Shown piece by piece: positions 41,397 to 53,100 of a DNA stretch of 64,000 nucleotides. Origin of the DNA: Sanderia malayensis (taxonomy: Eukaryota > Cnidaria > Scyphozoa > Semaeostomeae > Pelagiidae); the NCBI GenBank assembly GCA_013076295.1, contig RQOL01000466.1, positions 5,251,080-5,315,079 on the forward strand, in the 5' to 3' direction. The notes below the pieces were generated by a model. It was given only the letters and a program-made list of their open reading frames with translations. It did not search any database and was not told the DNA's origin. Both the position numbers and the translations under genes were made by a program. Each line of letters begins with the position of its first letter. Positions within the stretch are counted from its first letter, which is position 1.

Positions 41397-42521
41397 TTTG
41401 AAAGTCTCTTCCGGAATAAATAATCGTCGAAACTCTGTATTTCGATTTATAGATTTTCTTCTTGTCTTGAACAGCAAATCCTTTTCGATATATCTTTAAA
41501 ATGTTTGTAATCTATCTAGGCCTTATCGTTTATTCTTGTTGCGAAACCTCACCTCGGTCAGACAAAACGGGAATGTTTTATAACTTCGAAGGTAATGCGA
41601 GCTAAATGAAATCACCTAAAATATTATCATTACCTATCTAGGTATCTCATTCGCGAATTGTGAAGCACAAAAAAATTACCACAGCCTTGCTCGAATTTCT
41701 CCTGAAATGAAACAGAACGTACTGATCGCCCGCTGGCCAGGCCAAATAAAATAATTATAAAATTTGATCCGTTTTCTGAGGAGACAGACACCCAGATCGG
41801 AAGTGGTTGAGATTAACGATAACAGCGCCACGTTATCGACAGGTCTGTTGCAGACCATTGAATATTGTTGGTTGAATGACAATACAACAATGGGTGGTAG
41901 ACCTTTGATGATCGTTGGACTCTTTGAACAGTTTATGTTACGACGTAATCGCTAGTTCTCAGTCTTGTTGGCAATCATAACCCAAATAGGGACAGGGTTG
42001 CAGTCCAACCCTCCAAACCCCCCAAAAGCCTCGAGGATTTGTAGGGAATTTTGCATGGTTGCAATTATTATATTTGATGAAAACGGTTATAGTTCATCAC
42101 TTTTTTTAGTTAGAGTATACTAATTCAAAAATATATATTTTTACTTTCAGGGAAGTTATGCTGGAAAGATCAACCATAACCCTAAAAATTTCGCAAAAAA
42201 GATTTTAGTCAAAGAATAGTTGTGACACACGTCATGGACATGGACATGTATGTACCATCATTTTTATTTATCTAGATTAAAAAAAAAACAAATAAAAACG
42301 TAACATATTGACGGTTTTGAAGGTATCAAACATTGGTACAATTTTCAAGCAAAGATATATATTTATATTCACTCTCTTCTACCGAAACCTTTTAACAATG
42401 TGCTATTATTCTCTTACAACTATTTTTCGAAGTTATTGTGCTTCACACTGGTGCAAACTGCAAAGTCTATGTCATTCCATTGCATTTAATCCCTTTCTTT
42501 ATTATATATATCCTTTCTCTG
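41397..42521. other. Intergenic region upstream of the aquaporin gene
   Basis: It holds the aquaporin promoter side and the 3' end of the first LRR gene. The sequence is AT-rich, including poly-T/A tracts near 42100-42300. No conserved exon, RNA gene or element recognised. Confidence 0.5.
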
Positions 42522-43967
42522 TTATGTCAGTTTGGAAATTGCCACAAATTCTTGATATTCAATTTTTCCATTCTTGTCCTTATCAAGACATTTCACCATA
42601 AACTCGATCATTTCAATTGTCAGTGGTATCTTTGCATTCATGCAACCCTCTATGAACTCATCAGGAGATAATGCCAACGACTTATCTTTATCCCATTTTT
42701 GAAATAAATCCAGCATCCTCATTCGATGATCTCTCAAATAATCTTTTAGGATCCTGAATATTTTATTCTTGAATATATCCACAGCTTTTGTTTTACGAAT
42801 CAGCTTTGTATCTTTCACCAGTCCTTGATACGTGATTTTGATTCGTCGATTGTCTTGTTTGAAAATTGCTTGAAGTATTGCTATTGTCCTTGCATCAAGA
42901 TATATTTCCTCTAACAACAGCTCTGCAATTTCACGAGCATCCTTGACTGCGTTTAATATACAAAAACCACCATCTTTCGAGATCGGATTGTAACTTAAAT
43001 TCAAACTCTTCAGACTTGTATTCTTGGCCAATCCTTGGCTCAACTTTTCCGCTCCCTCGTCTGCTATGCGGTTGTATGACAGATCCAAGTGCTTCAGCAT
43101 ATTGTTACGTTCCAATGCCCTGCCCATAGCCTCGGCCCCATTGTTTGCAAAGCCATCAAAACTCAAATTCAACCACGTTACCCCCGTGTTCCACGCTATA
43201 CCGTTTGCGAAAGCTATGGCTCCTGTTCCCCTCAGACAATTCCAGCTCAAATCAAGCTCTTTTATCGTTCTATTCACCTCAATTGCCATGCCTATACTCT
43301 TTCCTGCCGATGTCATAAATTGATTATGGCTCAGATTTAGTATCCGTATGCTCGTATTCATTGCGATGCCATTTCCTATGTGATGCGCATTGCTATCATC
43401 GAACCCATTACCAGCAATATTTAAGCAACTCACATATTTAGTATCGCGCATGATGTTACCTATTGTATCAGATGCTTCGTTCCCCAACCCATTGTCAGCT
43501 AAGTTGAGCTCTGTAATGTAAAAGTTCTCTCTCAGTAGATACCTCAGCACTTCCACTCCGTCCAGGCTGATATTGTTACCTTGGAAATCCAATGTTTTAA
43601 CATGCGTGTTGGCAATCAAGGCAGCGACTATGCATTTGATGGTCTTTGCACCCAGTCCTCCATTTACGACACTAAAATATTGTCCACTCAAGTCCTTCAC
43701 GACCTTTGTTGATGGAGATATTCCAAGTATCTTACAACAGTTGATGTATGCACCAACTCCAGTTGTGTCGAATTTTGTGTCTTTAACATCATCATCCTCT
43801 ATATCAGTGTCCCATTCGTCACTTGATGATGCCGATGCTGCTTGGTAACGAGCAGCATCGCATTTCATTAGTCGTGCATCGTACTGGTCGATTGCATTGT
43901 TAAATGCTCCCTCCTTGGTAACATCATTCTGATTTCTACGCGCTGAATATATCCCCTTTCGTTGCAT
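42522..43967 (-). CDS. LRRC74-like leucine-rich-repeat protein with C-terminal EF hands, copy 1 (intronless)
   Basis: From ATG 43967 (MQRKGIYSARRNQNDVTKEG) the uninterrupted frame encodes 481 residues. After an acidic leader (SSSDEWDTDIEDDD) come about nine ribonuclease-inhibitor-type LRRs of ~28 residues, e.g. VKTLDFQGNNISLDGVEVL, ITELNLADNGLGNEASDTIG and LKHLDLSYNRIADEGAEKL. A basic linker precedes two EF hands, DKDKSLALSPDEF and DKDKNGKIEYQEF, both with good calcium-loop residues. This order matches LRRC74A/B-type proteins, whose function is poorly known. The lack of introns contrasts with most neighbours. Three 40-bp tandem repeats lie 32 bp upstream of the start. Paralogue of the next gene. 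Confidence 0.88.
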   Translation of the reverse strand: MQRKGIYSARRNQNDVTKEGAFNNAIDQYDARLMKCDAARYQAASASSSDEWDTDIEDDDVKDTKFDTTGVGAYINCCKILGISPSTKVVKDLSGQYFSVVNGGLGAKTIKCIVAALIANTHVKTLDFQGNNISLDGVEVLRYLLRENFYITELNLADNGLGNEASDTIGNIMRDTKYVSCLNIAGNGFDDSNAHHIGNGIAMNTSIRILNLSHNQFMTSAGKSIGMAIEVNRTIKELDLSWNCLRGTGAIAFANGIAWNTGVTWLNLSFDGFANNGAEAMGRALERNNMLKHLDLSYNRIADEGAEKLSQGLAKNTSLKSLNLSYNPISKDGGFCILNAVKDAREIAELLLEEIYLDARTIAILQAIFKQDNRRIKITYQGLVKDTKLIRKTKAVDIFKNKIFRILKDYLRDHRMRMLDLFQKWDKDKSLALSPDEFIEGCMNAKIPLTIEMIEFMVKCLDKDKNGKIEYQEFVAISKLT

Positions 43968-43998
43968 ATCGTTGCCGAACACGTCATTAGATGTGTAG

Positions 43999-44118
43999 AA
44001 ACACTCCGAGATAATTCTCAAAAATTTGTACACTTTTTAAACACTCCGAGATAATTCTCATGAATTTTTCCACTTTTTAAACACTCCGAGATAATTCTCA
44101 TGAATTTGTCCACTTTTT
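43999..44118. repeat. Three 40-bp tandem repeats just upstream of an LRR gene start
   Basis: The unit AAACACTCCGAGATAATTCT...CCACTTTTT repeats three times with a period of exactly 40 bp (starts 43999, 44039, 44079) and few mismatches. It begins 32 bp upstream of the LRR copy 1 start codon, so it is probably in the 5' UTR or core promoter. Any regulatory role is inferred. Confidence 0.9.
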
Positions 44119-44973
44119 AAACCCTTACGAACGAAACTATTATGCTTCACTAGTTGCTCTTTATTCTATGCGAGATCTGTACGAAGAGTTCCTATTTCAT
44201 TTGTTGCATTTATCAACAAGTACAACGCACAAGGTTCCAGTTTTTCGGTTTTGTAATTATCAACCTGCTTATACACGTAATTTTCATAAACATTGATATT
44301 GATGGTCGGTGGTGGGTATGGACAATTGAAAGCATTTGGTGTTTAATGATCTTCGATTTCTTTGCAAAGGCGACAGTCTCGAGAGTAAATGAGTTACCAA
44401 ACGCGAATCTTGGGTCTATTAATTTTATTGTAATGTTGTGATTAATATCTAATTATTAATGAACAACTGGTTATAATTCGATTTTATTGATACACGCCTG
44501 CCATAGACTCTCTTGTGTGCAATTACCGTAAATCCTCGAATAAGCCCCCGGGGGCTTATTTACAAAAACGAAATTTTAGTATCATTATTGTTCAGTATTA
44601 AGCAAAATAAAAGCTATACGATGCAGCCAATCAATGAAATTATTGGTTTAAACTTGCTGCTATTTGCAATACATCCACTAAGCAACTTCAATGTCTGGAA
44701 AAAATATCAATATCCTTGCAAATTATTATCAGGATGGGGGCTTATTCGAGGGGAGGGCTTATTCGAAGGTTCGATTTATTGGAGGATTTACGGTGCTGGA
44801 TTTATCAGCGAAGAATCAGTCACTTGAAATGACAACACAACAACACGAGCGAGTGAAGATCAAAAATCTGAAACAAAATTTTAAGAAATCATCAAGCAAT
44901 AATGTTGCGTTTCAGACTGGGCTCTACTCTCACCCATCGTCCAATCAAACTCTATTGATATCTGTAGGTTTGT
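44119..44973. other. Spacer between the two LRR paralogues
   Basis: About 850 bp between the copy 1 promoter repeats and the copy 2 stop codon. It contains a complete AAGCCCC-family MITE (44524-44794) and otherwise AT-rich non-coding sequence. No other gene seen. Confidence 0.6.
44524..44794 (-). mobile_element. AAGCCCC-family MITE, copy C (reverse orientation)
   Basis: It begins TACCGTAAATCCTCGAATAAG and ends GGAGGATTTACGGT. The core is the reverse complement of copies B and D (ATGCAGCCAATCAATGAAAT, GGTTTAAACTTGCTGCTATT, AATATCCTTGCAAATTATTA). The right arm has extra GGGCTTATTCGA-type repeats, making it about 30 bp longer than copy B. Confidence 0.87.
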
Positions 44974-46443
44974 TTATTCAATGCCATATATGGCAACAAA
45001 TTCGTCATATTCTACAACACCATTCTTATCAGCATCCAATTGATCAACTAAAAATTCGATCATTTTTTCAGAGAGTGGTATTTTGGCAGCATCAATGCCA
45101 ACATGAAATTCTTTTCTTGTCAGAGTAAGACTCTTATCTTTGTCAAATGAGTTGAATAAATCAATCATCCTCATCTGATTGTCTTTTAGATATTTCTTCA
45201 TCGTCTGAAATATCTTCTTCTTTAGAAATTCAATGTCATTTTTCGGTCCGTCAACTAGGGAATCTTTTGCAATTCCGCTATACGTGATAACCAAATCACT
45301 TTTTGCTTTCAGCATCTCTTGAATTATCTCAACTGCTTTGGGATCAAGAAATGCTTCCCCCATCAACAGCTCCACCAATTCTTGGGCTTCTTTGGCAGCT
45401 GTAAGCAATGCCAAACTACCTTGCGGTGATATCGGATTGTAGCTGACATTCAACTTCTTTAGCGCCGTGTTCTTTTCAAGGCCCCTGCCCAAGGCCATGG
45501 CCCCTTTTTCTGATATTCTATTGTGTGATAAGTCCAACTCCTCCAGTGTCGTGTTATTAGCTACAGCATGGCTTATCGCCTCTGCTCCATTATCAGAGAA
45601 GCCGTTAAAGCTGAGATTAAGCACTTCAATTGACGTGTTCTTCGCCAGGCCATTGGCCAGCCCTATGGCACCATCCATTCTTAAATGATTCCAGCTCAAA
45701 TCCAAATGAGTTAGAATTTTATTTCGTGATATTGCTTGACCAATGGCTCTTCCTGCTTCAGACATTAACTCGTTATGTTTCAACGAGAGTATCTTAACGG
45801 TGTCGTTTAGCATGAGACCGTCTGCTATTTTACAACAGTCTCTATCACTGAATCGATTGCCGGATAGATTCACTTTGACCAATGTTCTGGTACTTTTCAA
45901 TATCTGACAGAACACATCTGCTCCTTTCGAGCCAAGATTGTTGTCAGACAAACTCACATCTGTTATGAAGCAATTCTCGAGAAATAATTTCAAAATCTGG
46001 TTGATTCCAGACGAGCCAATGTTGTTGTCTTCTAAGTCGAGAACTTTAACGTACGTATTGCAAATCAGTGCTTCTGCTATGGACTTGATCTCTTTTGGGC
46101 CAATCGCTCTATGGCGTACGCTCAACTCTGACTTGCTGAAACAGCTGAGAACGTGAGTAGATGGAATGATCTTCTGTTCTTTGCATGATCTCAGATAGGT
46201 TCGTTTGCCAGTGTTATCATGGTGTTCTCTGATTTCGTAGATGTCATCTTCAAGATCTGTGTCCCATCCGCTATCAGTCGAGTCACAATCATCTTCAAAG
46301 AAGCCATCATTGTAAAAAGTATCACTGTCTTTGTTGTTATTAATGTCTTCGTTTCGTTTTATATCAGCATGCATCTCTTTCACGACGTCAGAGAAGGATT
46401 GCTTTTTGCCTATTGGAACTTGATATTTTATTTTTCGCTCCAT
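44974..46443 (-). CDS. LRRC74-like leucine-rich-repeat protein with C-terminal EF hands, copy 2 (intronless)
   Basis: Starting at ATG 46443 (MERKIKYQVPIGKKQSFSDV), the uninterrupted frame encodes 489 residues, close to LRRC74A length. Layout parallels copy 1: acidic leader (CDSTDSGWDTDLEDD), LRRs such as VKVLDLEDNNIGSSGINQI, LTHLDLSWNHLRMDGAIGL and LEELDLSHNRISEKGAMAL, then two EF hands, DKDKSLTLTRKEF and DADKNGVVEYDEF. The products are clearly related but much diverged outside the motifs, so the duplication is not recent. Both copies have intact frames. Its start lies 744 bp from the divergent NCAPD2 start. Confidence 0.9.
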   Translation of the reverse strand: MERKIKYQVPIGKKQSFSDVVKEMHADIKRNEDINNNKDSDTFYNDGFFEDDCDSTDSGWDTDLEDDIYEIREHHDNTGKRTYLRSCKEQKIIPSTHVLSCFSKSELSVRHRAIGPKEIKSIAEALICNTYVKVLDLEDNNIGSSGINQILKLFLENCFITDVSLSDNNLGSKGADVFCQILKSTRTLVKVNLSGNRFSDRDCCKIADGLMLNDTVKILSLKHNELMSEAGRAIGQAISRNKILTHLDLSWNHLRMDGAIGLANGLAKNTSIEVLNLSFNGFSDNGAEAISHAVANNTTLEELDLSHNRISEKGAMALGRGLEKNTALKKLNVSYNPISPQGSLALLTAAKEAQELVELLMGEAFLDPKAVEIIQEMLKAKSDLVITYSGIAKDSLVDGPKNDIEFLKKKIFQTMKKYLKDNQMRMIDLFNSFDKDKSLTLTRKEFHVGIDAAKIPLSEKMIEFLVDQLDADKNGVVEYDEFVAIYGIE

Positions 46444-47187
46444 TTTGGCTCTAAATATTTTGTCACTCTTTCTTATATTGGTTGGCTTGGCTTATCTGTA
46501 ATCTGTATTGTTACCCACCACAGCTGAGCTTGCAAATGTAATCTTCAGCAGATATAGAACAGAGAAGTAGGGTTTTGATTTCACCTGCGCATATTTTTGC
46601 TATTTAACAACATGGATGTTATTTACTAGCGCTGATAAACAAAAATCTTGTTACTATTATTCTCAAGAGTTTTGTATACAGAGAATGTCTTTAAAATTAG
46701 CAGGTACACAGTTTTTCCCAGCTGAAATAAAAATTCTATAAAAGAGCCACCGCCGTATGAAAATACTAATTATTCTTTTTTGTGAAAATGTTTTGGGGAT
46801 TCAAACGTCCCAGAGTTTAATTGAAATTGGAAATAATGGAACAATTTGTTCCTACCTTTTCTATGGTGGTGGGATTAAGCATTTCGGATTTTCTGTAGTA
46901 AAACACAAAAGACGTGCAACAGATGTTATTTTAGAAATTAATTAGGAAATCTTGATATGAAATCAAACACATTGAAACTCATGGCAACGCATGTAAATAA
47001 TCCACACACGAAACGAAATTATCAAGGTTGCTATAATTATAATTACCCCGCAATCTGCGACTCTTGTCGCTACGCTGGAGCAATTTTCTGACGTCATTTG
47101 AACAAGGCGCGCGAACGATAACGAAGGCAGGAAAATAATGGTTGCTTGTTCCACGATTTGTTTCTCAATCGTCGAAGAGCTTCCAAA
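46444..47187. promoter_or_regulatory. Divergent promoter region of LRR copy 2 and NCAPD2
   Basis: This 744-bp interval separates divergent start codons. GGCGCGCGAA at 47106-47115, about 75 bp upstream of the NCAPD2 ATG, is an imperfect E2F-like GC-rich motif and stands out in AT-rich surroundings. No TATA box evident. Confidence 0.4.
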
Positions 47188-50100
47188 ATGAGCGTCCAAT
47201 TCCAGATTCCGTTGACAAGGAATGATTTGATGTCATCTGATGGTGAAAACTATGTTGTTAAAGAATTGTACAGCAACAGAGAATTGAACTCCAAGGTCAA
47301 TGGTATGTATGATTTGTGAATATGTGTAGCAAGCTTTCGATTTAGGCCTAACTTTTACAAAAATAAATTGGCTATATTTTACAAAGTTTGACACGTGTGT
47401 TAACTTATGTATTTTAGAATGTGAGGCAGAATTTGCTGAGAAAGGTGCAACAGCAGTCTTATCCGAATTTGACGTCCTTTATAGTGTACTAAGGTAGGTG
47501 GTGAAAGCTCTATTTATTGCAAAACAATTCTTGGAAAATTGAAAAGAATTAAGATAACAACAGGCAGGGGAGAATTAGGGGTGGGCTGGGCCATTTGGAG
47601 GTAATAATAATGAACCTTGTTTACAATCCACATCAAGCTGCATGTATCAATGACAATATATAGTAAGCACGCATACCCACAATATACCTTTGATTAAGCC
47701 CCCCTCCCAATGAATAAGCCCCCCTCCCTTGAATAAACCTTAGTGGGGTCTTATTAGAATCCCTTGCATTGAATATGCAGCAACGCAAGAATTGATTATA
47801 TCAACCTTTGAGGAGAGTGCTAAGCTTTCAACCAAGCCCCCACTTAAAATTCATTGTTGCAAGTACACGCTTTTTATTTTATAAAGAACTTACCTCGAGC
47901 CCTAGTTTTTAAAGTTTCTTAAATTTTCTATTGTTTTCTATTGTTAAATAAAACAATAGAGCAAAAGAATCCATTGTAGTTTACCAGAATTTCTAGTTCT
48001 AGGTTCCTTATAAACTGGTTTCTTATATAAAAAAATGTGTAAGACCTGAGGGACTTATTGGAGGATTTATAGTATATTCTACCTTCATTATTTTTGTAAT
48101 CGCTTTGGGCATCTTACTCAACCTGCCAGTAATTAGGTGGGGGGCAGTAACTAGTGATTCTGGTATTATCTGATCCCTTCATTTGGTTTTAGACATTTCC
48201 ATGAATTACCAACTGAACTGAAAGAAAAAGCTTGGATGATTATTGTTAATGGTAATTCTCTTAGCATATCTATCTCACTATAATTTAGTTACACTTTGCT
48301 TATAATTTTCATATAAGATGTGTGTCATATAGCAGTAGGCTTGTCATACTGTTTATTATTATTATTCATCATTGTTAATAATAATAGTAAACAGTTATCA
48401 TTTTTATTATTTATCATAGATTTTTTGTTATTACTGCTTTAGATGTTAACACATTATATATTTTATCTTGAAGCCTTATCAAAACATGTTGGTGAATTGG
48501 TAATGATAATTGATCCAGAAGGAATGGATTACCAACAACAGAACATTCATCTTGATGCTGTTAAGGTAATCATTGATTCCATCAACCATTCCATTCATCT
48601 CCTTAATTTTTTAATTTTGATTGCATTTCATTTACTGATCAAAGCCTTGTGGTCTAAGAGCTATGGTCAATGTATCCTTTTTCAGACACCAACGTAGTTA
48701 AGTTACCTTGATTGTTTAATTGGTAGGAATGTAGCTTACACTTGAAAGTTGCATCAAAGAATAACACTCAACACTGTTATAACTTGTTAAATGACCAAAT
48801 AAAACAAAAAGGATCAAACAATTTTTTTATTTAAATAATGTCTAAAGTCTGACAATAGTAGAGTTTGTTAACTTAGTTGTTGATTGGTAAGGTGATTAAC
48901 TTGATTAATTTGATTAGCTTGAAATTGATTAACTTGATTAGCTTGATAGATTTTATTAATGTGATTAAATTGATTGTCTATCATGTAACTGCTTCCACTT
49001 GAAGAAGTTTTATCACGTAATTATTTCTCTTTCTTTTTCTGAAATAATATAGATGATATCTTATCTGCTGACACAATTTATGGAGATGTTTGAGAGTGAT
49101 GCTACGAAGCCCAGCATTATGACAGAAGATGCCAGAAAAGTAAGCTGCATCCATTCTCTTCCCATCCATTGTTAAATTTCCAGTAATCATTGATCAATTG
49201 AGCTGTTGTTGACCATTTTTTTATGCCGGTCTGCAGGCAAATGTTTAAGGTTCACTTCCAAAACCAAATATCTACAAAATATTCTTGCTCTTGTTTGAAG
49301 GGTAAAGGAAAAGCAACAAAGAAGAAGGTGATAAGTAATGGTTGGTCATGGGAGCATGAAAGAGATGATGCTTTATGTTTGATAAGCCAACTTTTACAGT
49401 TGGATATTAACAGACTATGGGATCCACCAATTGTTGAAGAAGAATTTGTTAAGTAAGTCAAGTATTGAATGATTTGTTTGCTGTGAAATCTATTGGAGAC
49501 TCTCGTTTTATAATTCTTGAAAAGCCGGAGTTTTGCATCGAGCAAATGTATCGCTTACTTTCATCTATTACAGTTGACATTCGCTCTTTCGGCTGCCTGA
49601 ACATTAAATTATTACTTATTATTTATATTGATTATTATTGTTAAATTATTATTTATTATTTATATTGATTATTTTCCATTGCTATCTTGAACATTCGCTT
49701 AATCGAACAAATTTCCATTCCTGCCGTTTTGGTATTAGTATAGTTGTGAACATTTGAAAATTTGCAGGCTTGAAAAAATCTCATTTTTGCTTGAGAGTTG
49801 AAGATAAGAGATGTAAACTGTACGAGCTTTTCTACACTGCTGACATTTTACAGGGAAAATAATGATATTTACACTAACAGTAATCATCTCAGAAGAAGTT
49901 AATCACCTCTTTCTCCAACCCAATTGACGATCCATTCAGGTATACTCTTACCTTAATCACAAGCAGCCATATGAATAGTTTTTGACGAATGTTTTTCTTT
50001 TCTTCCAGCATGGTAAGCTCCGTCTGCTACAAGTTTTTCGAAAACAACGCAGTTGTGAAGCTCAAAGAAACTAAAGAAAAGATCATCTTCATTCTTGGCA

Positions 50101-53100
50101 CCTTAATCAAGAAATACGACCACGGACTAGGTATTTAAGCCATCTCGCATATCATTATTATTAAATATACATGTACCAACGATTCAGATACACTATTGCA
50201 GTATCCTGATTGTTAAATTTGACAATACAAGAGGAAGGTCTTTGAAGCAGTTCCATGCAAACGTTAGCTGCATTCGATGTATTATTCAGCTGATAATGGC
50301 CAAGATTGTCATGTTTCAAGTGATAGCTCCTTGCCTATCCTTCCTCTTGTATTGTTAAATTTGAAGCTACGTTGTATTGTTAAATTTTAAGATATATAAA
50401 CGACAGATAGACGTCAAAAGATAAACTAGATAAGACTAGAGATATTATTTGTGTAATGCGACGTGTATGGTTTGACATTTTTTTATGCAGAGTTTGTTTA
50501 TTTATTTACCATTCTCCAGGGCTTATTTATTTATTCTCGTTCTGTTTTCAGGTGCAAGCTTGAAGATTATTCAACTTTTGCAGCACTTTGAGCACTTAGT
50601 AACACCGTTAGTTCAAGCGGTAGAGTCATTTGCTGTCGATTTCAATTCGCGGAGAATTGTAGCCGATATAATCAGGTATAAAAGTACCTCCCTAACGATT
50701 TCATCTCAATGTCCTTCCTATGAGTAACATCGTCACAATCTTTGCATTCCCTTGCTTTGGACACTGTAGAATTGTCACTGTCCTATTCAATTCATTAACG
50801 ACGATTGCTTGTTTGAATAAACAGGGAAATAAGCAGAATGGACTCGACAGATTTATCACGTGATACAAGTGGTACAAGGTCTTACTCACAATTCATTGTC
50901 GACTTGGCTGATAAACAGCCAACACTGGTTTTGCCAAATATCAGTCTTCTTCTATGCCACTTGGACGGAGATGTAAGTACTCTCTTATCATAGTCATTGG
51001 AGTTTTTCTAGTAACTATACTCTTATCTACTTTACTTTACTTATTTACTTATTTACTTATTTACTTATTTACTTATTTACTTATTTACTTATTTACTTAT
51101 TTACTTACTTTTTTGTTTGTATACCATTGAGTTTGTTTGTTTATAGTCTTATTCAATGAGGAACGGCGTTTTGGGTGTTATTGGTGAAATTATTATCAAA
51201 GTATTAAGCAAGGATGATCTGGAGCCAAATCTGAAAAAAACCAGAGATAAACTTCTCGACAGATTGGAGGTAAACTCAACTCATAGAGTTTCTTCAGCTA
51301 CATGTGACGTATGCTCACGTGACGCACACGCAGTAAACACCATGTCATATACTTTGTGATTAATTTCACATGCTACATGAAGCTTATTATTCCTTTAATT
51401 CGTATTTTCTCTTTTTATAGGATCATATTCATGACGTGCATGCTTTTGTTCGCAGTAAAGTCTTACAGATTTGGCTTAAAATATGCAATGAGAAGGTATG
51501 CTGAATTCTCATGATACTGATCTTCAACGGGCGAAAACAGTTCTGCGACATTGACGACTTACGCTTATTTTGATGCGTTCTTCACTTCACCCCTCCCCCC
51601 CCCCAAACAATGTTGTTTATAGAGACTGTGTTATACAATATCGACAAAATTGATTTTGCATGATGATTGCAATGGTGAGATTGAGAGAACAACGTTATTT
51701 TAAGGGGAGTGTGTGTGTGTGGGGGGGGGAGGAATAAGGCCCACAAAAAAGTGAAGTTTACGGGTCGATAGCTTTTTCCGTATTTTTATAAGTTCCCAAG
51801 TCCACCATTGTAGATTTAGGTGAAACTTGTGCTGTCCAGACTTGCTTTGTCATTCTCTTATTTGTTGAAGTGTGCGGAGACGTGGTTTTATGATGAGACT
51901 GATGCAATGTGTGCATAGTGCCCTGTTTAACGCGATTGTGTTCACAGGCCATACCATTGAGTCGCTGGGGTCGTTTAATGGACTTGGTTAATGGAAGAAT
52001 GCAAGATAGATCAAGTCAAGTGAGAAGACATGCGATTCAGCTGGTCAAAGTCTTTCTGCGTAACAATCCCTTTGCTGCTAATGTAAATATAATTTCTTCC
52101 ATCTATACCTGTCGTTTTTGCCAAATTGTTTCTTGTTTATATAGATTATTTAATTAATTTAGTATCTCAGACCATTGTGTATCTTCTTCGTAGTTTTCTA
52201 TCGAAACTTTGACCAAAAATCTGGAGAAAGAAAGAGAAAAATTAAAGGCCTTAGCACCGGAGTTGTTCCAGGATACAAACCCGGGTACATATCACGTTAA
52301 CAAACCGATTAGTCATCCCAAGTGGTTCGCCATTCATACCGGTCATTAATTCGGTTCGTTTCTTCGCAGAACCGGTTGATAAATGGAGCAAAATAGCACC
52401 TGAGTTAGGAAAAGTCCTGTTGGATGTGCTGGATGCAAGTGAAAGCGAAGACGAGGTCAATTGTTCTGTTGACATTGATGAGGATGCCAGTGCAGATCAA
52501 GTGATTGAAAAGTATGCTGTTAATTACTAGTATGCATCAGATTTATGTCTCGTTCAACCATATGCAATTACATTGGATCTCATGATTGTATAATTACTCG
52601 TACCATAAATCCTCGATTAAGCCCCCACCTTAAATTGTTTTTTACAAAATAAGCCCCCACCCTCGAATATGCCCCCATTCGGGGATTATTCGATTTTTGC
52701 AGGAATCGAATAACTGGATGAAATGTTATCATAAGTTTATAGGAGGACTTTTGGATAACTTTTGATAAGCCTTGATAACTTTATACTTGAAAACTTTGGA
52801 TATTTTCTGTTATTTTAGTAAATACATCAATTCTACTTTTTGACGGACTTTCTTCTTGTTTTTTCAACATACTTTGACATAAATATCGCCACAAAACAGC
52901 ATACCTTACTGACAATTTTTGCCTATACAAAATAAGCCCCCTCCCTTCGAATAAGCTCCCACCCTAAAATATTTTCTTGTGAAATAAGCCCCCTGGGGCT
53001 TAATTGAGGATTTACGGTATCTCCAGTCTCGATCACATTCGTATATGCAATGTGCATAGTCAATTGGATTTTTAAGTGACGACGCTTTGTTTAATCGATC

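Noticed and set aside
40398..41477. Longer aquaporin N-terminus from 41477
   Set aside because: It begins with TTG and has no ATG; the helix-leading ATG at 41396 suits the family.
42522..44033. Longer LRR copy 1 starting at 44033
   Set aside because: The extension begins with GTG, includes tandem-repeat sequence, and has no ATG before 43967, which is unlikely for a nuclear animal gene.
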